Shown here one piece after another: positions 45,930 through 56,737 of a DNA stretch of 64,000 nucleotides. Under the pieces are notes generated by a model. It ran no database searches. It saw only the letters and a program-made list of their open reading frames with translations, and was not told where the DNA came from. The DNA comes from Beaufortia kweichowensis (Eukaryota; Chordata; Actinopteri; Cypriniformes; Gastromyzontidae), in contig CM032805.1 of assembly GCA_019155185.1 (NCBI GenBank), positions 13,197,942 to 13,261,941 of the forward strand, given 5' to 3'. Position numbers and translations under genes: made by a program. Position 1 is the stretch's first letter. Each line of letters begins with the position of its first letter.

Positions 45930-46630
45930 TTGAACAACACCATGGTGTCATGAACCCCACTGTTTCGAGGACACGCTCCTCTGTTCGACTCGGAGGGTCA
46001 ATCGATCATTTTGATTCATGTTGTTTTTGTTCTGTGATCAAAAAGGCCTCTGACATTACCAAAGGTCACTTGGAAAGGAGTCTTTGGGTTGGTCAAGATT
46101 TGGGACATTTTATTGTTTCTGGTCAGTTTTGACATCCTAACCTTTGTTGTGTCCAAACTTCTACCTTCTAGGCATCTACAGTGGGCTAACGATCAAACCA
46201 TGATGGATACAAAAGTATGGTTTTGCGTTTTTGATCAAAAATCTATATTGTTCTCATCTTCTCAGCAATCACAGATGGGCATGTGTTTGTGGACGCTCGA
46301 CAGAAAATAAATAAGTAGGGAGGTTTGGTAGAAGTTTATCAACAGTAGCGGGATCGAAGGGAAGTCTAAACGATCCCGTTCCCTGTGTGTCATTAGGGCA
46401 GGGCACAGAACCCCATAAAAGCTCTAACAAAATCTCCTTGAAGGTGAAGGAAAAGAAAGGCTGAGTATTGATCCGTCTGTCCACGGATATGATACTTAAG
46501 CCTTGTACTCAGAGTTAGAGAGCCCACAGATCCATATCTCAAAGACTTTAATCCATTCTTCTCTAGCTAGATTGGCCTTCACCCCAACCTCTTGACAACT
46601 GCAGCAACAGATCAGGTATGGAAATTTAGC
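45930..46630. promoter_or_regulatory. candidate regulatory stretch (two parts)
   Basis: Parts 45930-46170 (with GTCAATCGATCATTTTGATT near 45998) and 46310-46630 are complex and repeat-free. Between them are small + frames with no homology. Confidence 0.25.
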
Positions 46631-46901
46631 AGTTCTCACATTAGACTTTCTTTTTGCTACTCTCTGTTATCATACACTTGTGACCATAAATATATTGATA
46701 TTCAATATTCTGGATACATTAATTTGGATGCGGCGTGAAATCCAAATTGATGCAATTAGTTGCTTTATAATGAATGTTCCTGGTGTCACTGTATTAAAAT
46801 TAAAATGTAATAACTTTGAGTTTAGTTGGTTACAGGTCAGTTAGTCGTATATTCTGATGTCATACATTTTTGCAAAATATAAAAAACCAAATGACGTGAT
46901 A

Positions 46902-47139
46902 TACGTGACCCTGCATGTGAAAACCCAGTTTAAGTCATTTTTTGTGACTTTACTGTTTTCAACATAAAAAGACTTTTTTATTCTAAATATAACTTTGTTA
47001 TCTTTAATATTGACTAAGGAAGGCCATGTCAATGATTGAAATTTTAGTGCAATTTATAATTAAAATAAAACTTTTATGTTCCTAATCTCAAAATAAGATT
47101 ACAGAGTTTAGCCTGGTTTTCAGAGGCAGGGTCACATAT
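46902..47139. mobile_element. MITE with GTGACCCTGC inverted ends
   Basis: The left end TACGTGACCCTGCATGTGAA and the right end (reverse complement ATGTGACCCTGCCTCTGAA) are inverted repeats of about 28 bp with few mismatches. The interior is AT-rich and non-coding. The GTGACCCTG end type is familiar from cyprinid non-autonomous DNA elements. Confidence 0.7.
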
Positions 47140-47579
47140 ATATATATTTAGACTATAATCATTTTGTTTTTTATGTGTTTGCATGTACATTGAGTTATAA
47201 TCCAATACATTAAAAACACTTATTTCTTCTAATATATTTATGTGAATAGTGAATACTATTAAGTAAACTTGCTTTAGGTTGCGGTTTCTCATGCTAACAC
47301 TTGGACTTGACCGACTCGCCTAAAGTCAAAGGTCAAATCAATTGCTTGGATGATCAATTGAGTAGATAAAAGAGACAATGCCATCTGACATCTCTTGTTG
47401 CTTAAAACACAACGTCAATGCTACAGAGAGCGAGTGTCAGCATTAATCTACTAAACTATTATTTTCAGTGGAATTGAATTATTGGTATGCAAGAAGAAAT
47501 GAAACCAGTATTTTGTATGGCTCAGTATACTGTCTGTTCTGTACTCTCTATTCGAGCTGGTATGCCCTGTAATACAATT
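47140..47579. other. AT-rich spacer
   Basis: Starts with a TATATATATA patch. A CTAAAGTCAAAGGTCAAATC stretch near 47320 contains two TCAAAG-type half-sites resembling a nuclear-receptor direct repeat (AAGTCA/AGGTCA, spacing 1). Confidence 0.35.
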
Positions 47580-48010
47580 CATGACTCCCCCTGTGATCTT
47601 AATCTGCAATAATTTCAACCCCTATCACCATTGTATCTGTTTCCCAGGCTAAATCTCCAGCAGCTAACGTCCTCCAGGAAATGGCTTGAGAACTGACCCT
47701 ACCTGACCCCTGGCTCTGATCTGAATCTGAGATGGGTCTGCTCTGGCTCCTGCTTAAAATTGCGGTGCATATGCCGGGCTGTGTAATGGCCCCGGGGCCC
47801 TCCCCAGCTACTGGAGAACAAATGAACAATTCATCATCTGCAGCTGTCCACCAGGCCCAGGTGACTGCGTACGCCTTCCCACCCCTCCACAAAAACATGG
47901 GGGGCAGCTTTTAATCGGACAAACACTAATTGGATGGCCTGGAAAGATTAGAGGAACCCCCTGGAGCTACTGTTCTCATCAATAGAGGCATCTTCACGCC
48001 CGCCTCCAAC
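47580..48010. promoter_or_regulatory. large candidate enhancer block, GC-rich
   Basis: Repeat-free, GC-rich sequence with a 12-bp palindrome GGCCCCGGGGCC at 47788-47799, E-box CAGCTG at 47841-47846 and CTAATTGG at 47926-47933. Opposed frames of 99 and 60 codons reflect stop depletion only. Confidence 0.45.
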
Positions 48011-48118
48011 ACAGTCCAGAGCAGACCTCTTATTTTAGAAACACTACATCAAACCATAAATAGGAGCTCTGAATTAAAAGTATAGATGTATAAACGGGTG
48101 AAAGTAGTTTTAGAGGGA

Positions 48119-48228
48119 ACGCTTTACAATAAGGTTGTATTTGTTAACCTAACAGTGAACAATTTTTCTACAGCATTTGCTCATCTGAGGTCAGGTTACT
48201 TTCAACATTTTCTAATATGTTTTTAAAG
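48119..48228 (+). mobile_element. terminal half of hAT-like MITE
   Basis: ACGCTTTACAATAAGGTTG then TATTTGTTAAC, CAGTGAACAATTTTTCTACA, GCATTTGCTCATCTGAGGTC and CAACATTTTCTAATATG follow the left half of a well-known fish palindromic element. The matching inverted right half is missing. Confidence 0.7.
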
Positions 48229-48289
48229 TGTTTTAACTGTAATGTACTGTACTGTACTGAAATGCAGTATGAGTGTAAAGCTAAAAATT

Positions 48290-48600
48290 GTTGCGTGTGG
48301 GATATCCGGGAGATTTTCAGTATTTGAGAATTATTTGATCACAGACTTGAACTCCTCGGGAGAAGCATGTGAGAGGTTTCAACGAAAGCTCGCCATTTGC
48401 TCTCGATCTAATCTCATTGTGGCCTAAGAGAAACAATGGAGTTTCTAATGAGATCTCCTCTGTGCTTTTTCTCATTACCGTGGGCTGCCTGTCGTTCTGC
48501 ATGCAGACGAGCATAATTCTTTGTTCTTGCTGCTTTATGCTGGACTTGAGCCAAGAGCTTAATTTAACGATATGAGTTTCTACATGTGTAACGTGGAGGG
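48290..48600. promoter_or_regulatory. candidate enhancer block
   Basis: Complex, repeat-free, with TCTAATCTCATTGTGG and TCTAATGAGATC, two similar TCTAAT-type motifs near 48408 and 48445. Open frames on both strands are unsupported. Confidence 0.4.
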
Positions 48601-49075
48601 GGCCGCACAGATGCTCCGAGTCTCACAATATCCGCCTCACACCGTGCAGCCACTCACACATAATGTTTTAGTCTGAACGTAAAGCTTCCAACAGTGAGTT
48701 AAATGGAATATTTATGTCTTGGGATCGGGAAAGCGATTCCAAATTAGACAAGAGGTTGAGGAGTCGTTTGATCTTTTCTATGATTAGCCGGTGACAATGA
48801 TATCAATTGCACCCTTCAGCCCTCCTACCTGCACCCTTAATAGGTGAAATCTGCTGTTTTGACTGTCAACTCACCAGTCATCTCACCTCCACCCCTCCTT
48901 TTTCTCCACACACATACACACGCTTGGTGAAAACCTGTTTTTTTACATCCTCCCCAACTCATGCTATCAAACATAATGTGATTTTTACTTTCTTGTGTTT
49001 GAACTTTAGCTTCTTGCTGACGCAGGCCGACCCATAAGATCCTGACCCAACACCTCCAAAACAGGTGACGTATAC
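48601..49075. promoter_or_regulatory. candidate regulatory block, weaker
   Basis: Repeat-free, with CpGs at 48720-48770 and a C-rich right part. No clear motif cluster. Confidence 0.25.
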
Positions 49076-49265
49076 TTTAGAGGAACATTTTACCCAAAAA
49101 GGAAATTGTGTAATTTTTACAATACAGCATCAGTTCATTTCGACCATGTTTGTCAAAACTTAGAAATTCATTTTTGTGTGCATTGCCCATTATAATCTGT
49201 ACTTAAATTACTTCCTTTACTTTCTGAGGGTGAGTAAATGATTTTTGGATGAACTGTCCCTTAAA
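49076..49265. mobile_element. MITE copy, CACCCAAAAATG family
   Basis: Left end TTTAGAGGAACATTTTACCC then AAAAAGGAAATTGTG, right end GAGGGTGAGTAAATGATTTT then GGATGAACTGTCCCTTAAA. Both inverted ends are present, length about 190 bp. Confidence 0.75.
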
Positions 49266-49439
49266 GATTATATGGGATCAACTTTATTTCCCACACCCTT
49301 GTTTTTGGTTGCATCAAAATGCATTTGCCTTTGTAATATTTAAATATTTTTGTAATATTTAAGCTTTCATACTGCATACTATTTTCTAAAATAACCCCTA
49401 TTGTTTTTTTTGTAACATTTGTGGTGATGGTGTGATTTC
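49266..49439. other. AT-rich spacer
   Basis: No feature. Confidence 0.35.
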
Positions 49440-49690
49440 AGACCGCAGGGCCTGTGTCAGTGGTTGGAGCATCCAGGCTTGTGGTCTCATTATTAGGCCG
49501 TGAGTGAGTCCATTTGAGCACACTTAGCACGTTCAGCTGGCCCACTGTTACAGCCCTTTGTAATTTGCTAACACCTTTGCCTGTGAAGGCGGCTAACTTG
49601 TCACTCACCATTTGACTCTCGCACTTTAAGTTGAGTTGTTTCAGTGAGGTGAGATAAACTCACCCACAGGTGAATTTTTTTATGTGAAAT
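49440..49690. promoter_or_regulatory. candidate regulatory block
   Basis: Repeat-free, moderately GC-rich, no frame. CTCATTATTAGGCC near 49487 contains TAAT-type cores. Confidence 0.3.
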
Positions 49691-50002
49691 TGTCAGGTTT
49701 TAATACAGTTATGCCAGACTTGAGCACAAGATATTAAATGTAACAAAACAGTGATTTCCAAGGGCATGCACACCACAGGGAGTTCTGAGGGTACAATCTT
49801 GAATTGTTCAATTTAGCAAATGGGAATAATTCATAGTAATAATTATTATTAATAATAAAAAATAAGTTTCTTAACCTGATAAATGTCTTCTTTATAAATA
49901 TATACATATTTTTTTGTTATTTTTTAAAATCTTTTTATTTTTTAGTCTTCTATTTTAGGTATTGTTAAAAATATCATTAACACATTTTGTGTTTATTTTT
50001 AT
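49691..50002. other. AT-rich spacer
   Basis: TAATAATTATTATTAATAAT low-complexity near 49835 and T runs. No feature. Confidence 0.4.
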
Positions 50003-50092
50003 GTTTATTGTTATGAAAAGTATTTATTCCTAAGTCTTATACCTTCCCATTAAAATATAGTTTGTTATGGTTAGATTAGAATTAAACTGTAA
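50003..50092 (+). repeat. dispersed repeat, copy 2
   Basis: TTTATTGTTATGAAAA, TATTTATTCCTAAG, CTTATACCTTCCC and AAAATATAGTTTGTTATGG parallel the copy at 43613-43700 with scattered substitutions and one six-base gap. It is followed by GTGACGGTTAACAGGTTAAG, which may be the element's end. Confidence 0.7.
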
Positions 50093-50379
50093 AATGAATA
50101 GTGAAAGAACCTAGCTGTTCCTCCTGAGGAACGTGACGGTTAACAGGTTAAGAAAAGCCAATAAAAAATCTAAAATTTTGATCTTTATTATATATATTAT
50201 TCAGAATTTTCAGTACACTAGCAGAATACAAATTTTATTTCGCTATACAGTATTTATTTTTTCAAAGATACTTTAATCATGTTAAAGATATCCAGTATAA
50301 TACATGTTAAAGGTTGCATGTTTAGCGTCCTATTAAATGGACTTTGGGGTATGTAGGACAAAAACTATTTGAGCAACAC
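50093..50379. other. AT-rich spacer
   Basis: No feature beyond the possible repeat end noted for the preceding entry. Confidence 0.35.
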
Positions 50380-50830
50380 TATTTTTGACCATCCCTCCTC
50401 CTCTCTTGTTTACGTCTCATCGATAAATGGCCACCACAGATGTTGCTTTTTTCTTTCATCTTTCATGCTCAAAAGAACATGAGACCCATTTGACTACAGC
50501 CCCCACCCTGAGCCGCTTCAGGCTATACACGAGACAGTCTGGCCAAGTTGAACACACCAGAGCAAAATAATACCCAAAAGCCTCTACTCTAGGGATTACT
50601 TCACTCTCCGTCTCTCTCAGGCCTTTCTGTTTGCCAGCTGCAGGGGCCTCCTGTGATCCCGGACCACTGTCCTGTACCCACGGGGGAAATGAGGGAGGCT
50701 GGGCCGTGTGTGGGTTTGCTGGGGGGTTTACAGTGTGTGTGAGCATGCATGACCGCTGCGTGTCGTGCTCAGTCAGGCGGTCAAATGCAGCTTTTTGTCC
50801 GTTTGTGCATGACACGTCCACAGTTTAGGT
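50380..50830. promoter_or_regulatory. candidate regulatory block
   Basis: GC-richer, repeat-free, stop-depleted on both strands (121-codon minus frame 50456-50821, 65-codon plus frame). No protein family recognised. Confidence 0.3.
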
Positions 50831-51088
50831 GTGTGTGCCACCTTTTCTCCGTCTAAACTTGTGTTGTTGTGTTGTGGTGTTGCACTGTGGTCAACAATAT
50901 CCCCACAGGACCCTTTTGGACATCTCACCTCTATTTAGCCTCATTTAGTTATCTTTGCCTTATTTTCTTATCATTTGTGTATAAGAAAATACACAAACTG
51001 ATTTATTGATTGTGTTTTGTTTACTTGTTTAGTTTTGATCTCAGTCTTGTATCGATTTTAAGTAAGTGTTGTTTAAAGCACCTGAAGT

Positions 51089-51111
51089 CTATTTATTTAT
51101 TTATTTATTTA
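51089..51111. repeat. (TATT)n microsatellite
   Basis: Five to six TATT units. Confidence 0.9.
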
Positions 51112-51119
51112 GCTCATGG

Positions 51120-51450
51120 TTTCTCAATGGTAACCTTGGCCAAGCCACTGGAGACCGTTTTAGTGCTTCGACCAAAGTGAGGGACTGCTATGATATTCTT
51201 AAGCGTATGGATGGGTGTCCATGCATACGACGTATAATTCTTTCCGAAAGCTATTCTTCCTGAAGGTCAGCGAGCCAGGGTAAATGCATTCCTCTCCTCT
51301 GGGGCTCGGAGGACAGAGAACAGCGTTTGTTTCCTACATGCAGCTGTTGATTGTTATTGGATGTTGGCTTGCACCAAGGTCTCTGAGAAGCAGAGAGCCA
51401 GAACAGGAGAGCGTTCGCCTTATTCACTATTGTTGTGCCTAATGGACAAA
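51120..51450. promoter_or_regulatory. candidate enhancer block with hairpin
   Basis: Contains an inverted repeat at 51204-51229, arms CGTATGGATGG and CCATGCATACG with one mismatch and a GTGT loop. Repeat-free, with CAGCTG near 51342. Open frames are unsupported. Confidence 0.4.
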
Positions 51451-51601
51451 AAATTACAGACATGTTCTGCCTTTGTCCTTTACAGACAATGAGACCAGAA
51501 GACAGTTCAAATCTTGAGACGAGAATTCAGAATCTTTCGTTGAAATACTGGTCGGTAGGTAATGACCATGACATGACCGTAGTGGATGCCCATATCATCA
51601 C
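51451..51601. other. spacer
   Basis: No feature. Confidence 0.3.
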
Positions 51602-51740
51602 TTTACATTACTTTTATGTGTCTGGCAGATACTTTCATCCAAAGTGATTTACAGTGCATTTAAGGTATACGTTTTATCAGTATGTGTAAACCCGTGACCT
51701 TGATGTTGCAGGCATAATGCTTATTTGCTATAATGCTATG
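51602..51740 (-). mobile_element. tRNA-derived SINE, nearly full length
   Basis: Tail TTATGTGTCTGGCAGATAC and TTTCATCCAAAGTGATTTAC, then GTGCATTTAAGGTATACG and TTTTATCAGTATGTGTAAAC, then the reverse B-box region CCCGTGACCTTGATGTTGC. This is the best preserved copy of the family in the window. Confidence 0.75.
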
Positions 51741-51879
51741 ATTTGAATTATTACAAACGTGTTTCCATAAATCGTAACATTCCTTAATGTAGATCGTAAG
51801 GGTCTCCATTCACCTTGTGTATTGTACCTTGTTGTGACAAAGCTTAAACAATGCAATTTGTTTTTTCTTAGATCAAGTA
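51741..51879. other. spacer
   Basis: No feature. Confidence 0.3.
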
Positions 51880-52440
51880 TCTACAACAGTGTTAGTGTCT
51901 GTGTTGCATTTCCCCGACGTCCTGGCCTGTTCACCCTTCAAGCCTCCAACAACACCCCCATGCTTCCCCCGAGAAGGACCGTTGTTTACAATGTACCAGT
52001 GAAATAATATTTCTGAGCTTTTGCTGTGATCTCCCTCTGGAAGGCACCATTACAACAGTAACAGAGGATTAATTAGAGCTCGTCCCCATAGAGACATTGG
52101 AGGCTCCAGTCCCGGTCAAAGGGGAAGCATTAGCTACGCAGCACGAAAGGTAGTTGTGGTAAAGCGCAGCCCAGGTAATTAATAGGCCTTAGGTGAGGGT
52201 AAGTGAGTTATTTATTATGGTTGGCCTTGAGACATTTTATAGCTTCAGCGAAAGAGGCTTCTTATAGCGGAGATGAACATTTAATGTCCCTCAGTGTGCC
52301 GAGAGCGAATATATCTAACGCTCTGTGTAAAGCGCCCGTGCTGCCGGTAGAGGGGGTGTGGAAGAGCTTCCACCCCTCATATCTAGGGATTACAACCATA
52401 TTTTCTTTTGACACTACACAGAGATTTACTTATGTCCTTT
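51880..52440. promoter_or_regulatory. large candidate enhancer block
   Basis: ATTAATTAG at 52078-52086 and TAATTAAT at 52176-52183 lie in repeat-free, CpG-bearing sequence. A GTGGAAG-AG-CTTCCAC hairpin lies near 52359-52374. The 79-codon + frame has no recognised product. Confidence 0.45.
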
Positions 52441-52577
52441 GAGGGCTAGATGTAAATATTCTGAATCTGTTTTGTAGTGAATCATGGTTCAACTGAATGA
52501 AGAATTGGACAGAATTCAAAGGCTTAAGCAACAGAAATGATAAATCAAGCTTCAAAGATTATAATTAATACTAATAT
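52441..52577. other. spacer
   Basis: No feature. Confidence 0.3.
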
Positions 52578-52622
52578 TAATTTATTTTGTCAAGGCTTTT
52601 ATCCAAAGGGGGTGACAAGTAA
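52578..52622 (-). mobile_element. SINE tail fragment
   Basis: TTTATTTTGTCAAGGCTTTT then ATCCAAAGGGGGTGACAAGT match the SINE tail module in reverse orientation, shortened. Confidence 0.5.
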
Positions 52623-52798
52623 ATTTTCTTGTTTAAGGGCACAATGATGTTAGTTTGTGTATTACAATAGATGGTTTTCCAGTGTCTAATTTGTTGTGGA
52701 GTGTTTAAAAATTATATTTTTAGAAATGTCTCTGTGTTTTTGTGTCCATTTGATAAATATATTATATAAATATTGTCTGGTTACTTGCATTTTTTAAA

Positions 52799-52906
52799 AT
52801 ATCTTCTTTTGTGTTCCACAGAGGAAAACGTCATACAGGTCTGAAATGACATGAGGGTAAGTAAATGATGAAATAATTTTCATTTTTGAACGAGCTATCC
52901 CTTTAA
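52799..52906 (+). mobile_element. right half of CACCCAAAAATG-family MITE
   Basis: ATCTTCTTTTGTGTTCCACA, GTCATACAGGTCTGAAATGA, CATGAGGGTAAGTAAATGAT and GAGCTATCCCTTTAA are the right arm. The left arm is absent. Confidence 0.8.
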
Positions 52907-53149
52907 GCCAGTCAGCTTTATCATGACGTCTTTTCCTGAGTTTTTCTCCTTTCTCATCTGTCATTGAGCTGAATGGGAATGCTTATCCAGATTATCTAGG
53001 GATTTAAATCCTTAATACAATAGTAACCATCAAAGACAAACAAAAAAACATAAACTTATAGTATATATATGGTGTGAACTTACAGTACTTTTTTTCCCAA
53101 ATCTACTTCAGTATTGTGTGCCTCAGTTCAGGGGCAGACTCACATTTTG
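52907..53149. other. spacer
   Basis: Mostly AT-rich, no feature. Confidence 0.3.
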
Positions 53150-53540
53150 AGTTTGTCTACCCATCACAAACCCACAGACGGCCAGACATTCCAGCTACAA
53201 TGCGAATGCTTGGATCTGAAGCCATTTTGAAGTCACCATGCCCGTAATCTATAAAGGGATATGAGAATACGGTCGGGAGGAGGGAGAATTCTGGGATGAA
53301 GCGAAATGTTTCCATATGGACAAGAAGGAGGAATACCTGGAAAAAAGCCACTAATCTTTGGCTGTGAAGTTGAGGAGTTTTTAACGCTAATAAACGCGGC
53401 ATTGGCAAGTGCTCGCCATAAGGAGGGACGGCTACATCAGGCCTGTCTTTCCTCAAGAGGGACGAAGTGCTGTCACATGTGGTCTTAGCTCTTTGGAACG
53501 AACTCAAAGACTCACTATTAGGGTAAGAAACTCACTTCCA
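53150..53540. promoter_or_regulatory. candidate regulatory block
   Basis: Repeat-free, stop-depleted on the minus strand (116-codon frame 53157-53507, no family). ACGCTAATAAACGCGGC near 53382 combines CpG and TAAT motifs. Confidence 0.35.
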
Positions 53541-53790
53541 AACCCTCTGAGACCAAAAAAAAAAAAAAGTTGGTGAAAGACTAAAACTGAGCCTTCAAAG
53601 GAAAGATGGTTCCTTTTACAGGTTGAAAAAAGTGCTGAGCATTTCACTTTCTGTACTGTAATTGTATTTATGTTGTCAATGTAATGTATTGATTTAGTAA
53701 AATATATGGAAAAAAATAAACATTTGTCCTGTACTCTCCAAATATTGATATTTTAATATTGATATTTTCATTGACAGTCTAGTATTTAAT
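53541..53790. other. AT-rich spacer
   Basis: A homopolymer near 53555 and AATATTGATATTTT direct repeats near 53741-53770. No gene. Confidence 0.4.
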
Positions 53791-54260
53791 TTACATGAAA
53801 TTATGTGTTTTGTCTGTTTTAAAGGACACTTGATGTCTCCCGACAGCCATGGAGCGTTTCTTTCTCACTCTCACCCCGTCTCGCATAAACAGATCCGGCC
53901 ACACCACCTGTCCTGCGAGTTTGAGAAATGTCAACATCAGACCCACAGGTTGGTTCACTCCCCACATTCCGTGGCCTTCCGTCTTTCCTCCTGCAGATGG
54001 CCACAGGATCAGACAGCTCGAGTCGACACATCTCGACTCCGAGATCCTCAAAATGCCATCTTGTAGAGACATTATCCGACAGTACGGGGGGAAAATGAGA
54101 AACAGGGAGGCAGAGGTAGACCTGCGTTGATCTGGGATATGTCAAAACTGCAACTCTGGAGATCCACCTCCAACCCTTTCCGTCACCGGATTGGGCGCAG
54201 CGGAAAGGCTCATCCGCTCCCGGGTATCTGCGCCGTATTAAGAGCGCAGGGGAGAGAGAG
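53791..54260. promoter_or_regulatory. stop-depleted, CpG-bearing block
   Basis: Four overlapping frames of 87-108 codons (two per strand) cross 53791-54145, reflecting absence of stops rather than a gene, since none has a known family or clear splice context. Contains GCTCGAGTCGACAC near 54017 and a GGGCGCAGCGGAAAGG patch. Likely regulatory. Confidence 0.35.
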
Positions 54261-54860
54261 TCGGAAATGCTGCTGTGGAGACGAGGATAAAAGTGTAATA
54301 ATGTGCATGACGATAGATCCTTTTCACACCGCTCAAACCGTATTACTAGACCTGTCCTCCAAGGCGAGAACGAAAAGGACAGTTGGAGGAAGAGTAAATG
54401 ACAGGGACCAAAAATAGTGGGACAAAAGGAGACGGGGGCTAGGACAGAACCTTAAGGGGGGTCGTGGGCAGGAAGAGAAGAGCGAGAAGCCAATGTTTTA
54501 AAAAACTCTATAAGGTTTGTCAAAGGAACAAAAGAGATAGGATATCCCTAATCCCTGCAATATTAATGTCTAAAATGTCTTTAATAAGCTCAGAATTCTG
54601 AGCCTGAGACCACACTAAGATGAAGGTACCTGCTAGGGCTTGTCTGACAGGGCCTTGGCTAATGAATGAATATAAAGCTACTCCAATCAATCACACAGGG
54701 TTTATCTTCGCCCCGAGTATAGGTGAGGTCTGGTATGGGGTGACCACGACTGTCAAGCATGCTGAAACAGAAGCCAAGAAACTGTCGTGGCATTACAATG
54801 AGGCTCATATTAATGGGAGTTTGTGCTTTTCTTGCCATGTGGGGGAGCAAGTGTGAACGT
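54261..54860. promoter_or_regulatory. candidate regulatory block, weaker
   Basis: Purine-rich around 54360-54540, including AAGGGGGGTCGTGGGCAGG, then a complex part 54600-54860. Frames of 78-117 codons are unsupported. Confidence 0.25.
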
Positions 54861-55105
54861 GTGTGTGTGTTTGGCCTTTTTTGGCCATATTTTAATTTTA
54901 GTAAATGAAATGACATTGCCGGGTCATTAATGGGTTTAGTCACTTTACCCTCTGCGTGAATGGGGTGTAGTTGTTTGCATAATTGTATACTATTTATGTA
55001 TATATGACACATTTAAAAAGTCAAAATACTACAGTACATTATTTAAATATTTCATGAGTTGTTTGAACTAACACAGAGTTTTACAATGTTTTGTGTTCCT
55101 TATAG
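54861..55105. other. AT-rich spacer leading to candidate exon
   Basis: GT-rich patch at 54860-54870. AT-rich to the acceptor at 55105. Confidence 0.35.
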
Positions 55106-55189
55106 AGCCAGAAAGTGCCTGTCTACATGGACTGTAATGTCCTGAACATGATCGACGAGAGCACACACATCAGGGTGAAAAAATGACGG
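55106..55189 (+). other. candidate coding exon with stop
   Basis: Acceptor GTGTTCCTTATAG ends at 55105 and donor CGG|GTGAGC starts at 55190. One frame is open for 26 codons, includes VPVYMDCNVLNMIDE, and ends in a TGA at 55184-55186. About 19 of 26 third positions are G or C by hand count, against AT-rich surroundings, which is coding-like. The other two + frames stop early. I do not recognise the protein. It could be the last coding exon or an NMD-type cassette exon of an unidentified gene whose introns fill the window, or a non-coding exon. Confidence 0.35.
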
Positions 55190-55459
55190 GTGAGCTATTC
55201 TTTTTACTTATTAATGACATTCAGGTTGAATTATATTTACATATACTTGAATATACCAGAATTGATAATCTGACTATTATATGATATGTGCATTGTGGCG
55301 CTAAACTGTACTAACGATAAAAATTTAAAAGTAAAGATTTTTAGTTTAGATGCAGATGTATGTTATCCATTAATGGCAAATACAGTATCATGTTCTGTTC
55401 TTAGTCTTCGGCCTATAATACTGTACATGCCTATGACAAGAGCACCGTGAGTATTTACT
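55190..55459. other. AT-rich spacer
   Basis: No feature and no clear AATAAA immediately downstream of the candidate exon. Confidence 0.35.
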
Positions 55460-56290
55460 AGTCTAACAGTTAGCTTGCAAAGTAGCTTTGCTTGTCCAGC
55501 AGAAAGATTACAACATACATGTCACGCAGGCCCAACTAATTACACATATATATCCACATCCCAAAGTCATTGTGGGAAATTTCTGCTGTGTGGATCTCAC
55601 TGTAGTCTAAGCGTGTGGTATTTACATCTCGCAACAAATGTCATGCAAGAGGACATCTAAACGCTCATTAGAGAATTACCCAGGAGCAGACGCTAAATGA
55701 CAGACTTTATTTTGTAGCAATAACCCCATGCACGGATATGCTGCATATTGAGCTTAAATTCACGACTTGTAATGTTTAAGCATATGTTTTTTTACATAAT
55801 TAGCATCAAAATCATAAAAATCTGGTTAATTTATGTTCCGATGGCCCATTAGCCCTGTCTAAAATGGCACCTTTTCTGTCGTTGTAAGTATTTAGTCTAA
55901 ATTGGGGTCAATTTGAGTCTGTTAGTCATTCCGCTTTAAGGTGCATCATAACATTCACACCACAGGTGCAATCTGCAGTTCTGTGTACCAGTGTGCGCAC
56001 GGTGCCAAATGACTTGTTCAAACAGACTACTTCACCTCATCAAAGCACTGCCTTCGTATCCACTGGGCAGACATGTCCAAATAAGCTGTGAAAATATTTA
56101 TAGCCTCTCACTGACTATCTTCTCATTAGCGAGCACTTTTCTCCTCGCGCTGCCAGTTGCCAAAAAAGCGGCGAGTGAAATTTATTTTGAATATTCAAAA
56201 GGAGAGAATCAGCTTGTGTGCCAGCAGCGTGCGGCTTTGTTAGGCATGTACGTGGCACGGGTCTCCGTCTATGTTACCTGAAATATTATA
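55460..56290. promoter_or_regulatory. candidate regulatory stretch
   Basis: Parts 55460-55690 and 55830-56290 are complex and repeat-free, with CTTCTCATTAGCGAGC near 56118 and an AAAAAAGCGGCGAG patch near 56162. A 96-codon + frame (55991-56281) has no recognised product. Confidence 0.35.
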
Positions 56291-56737
56291 CCTGAGTAAT
56301 CGGAATAATGCCATGTTTTAAAATATTTGATCTACTTTTTTCTACATAAAATCATTTTGCATAATAAACATATAAAGGACATTCTGTGAAAATATAACCT
56401 TGATATATTTATTATTGAGTGAGTAAAGCCATGTCTAGATTGAAATGATTGTGAAATTAATGATTGAAGTCAAAGTTTGATGCTCCTATTATTTATTATC
56501 TAAAATTAGATTGAGACTCGATTGCTCTCAAGCCTGGATTTCAGGTTCACATTTGATCCCTGTATACGTGTCATATTATGTTAAATATGGCCAATAAGTA
56601 TATGCTGAGTGTATAATAAAAAACAAGAAAAGTACATCTAACTTTTAAAATTTATTTATATTTGCAGTTCCTCCTATCATTTTCAACATGGTCAGATATT
56701 TTTTTTTAAAAATGAATCTTTTTGTATATACTGTGCT
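56291..56737. other. AT-rich spacer
   Basis: No feature. Confidence 0.4.
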
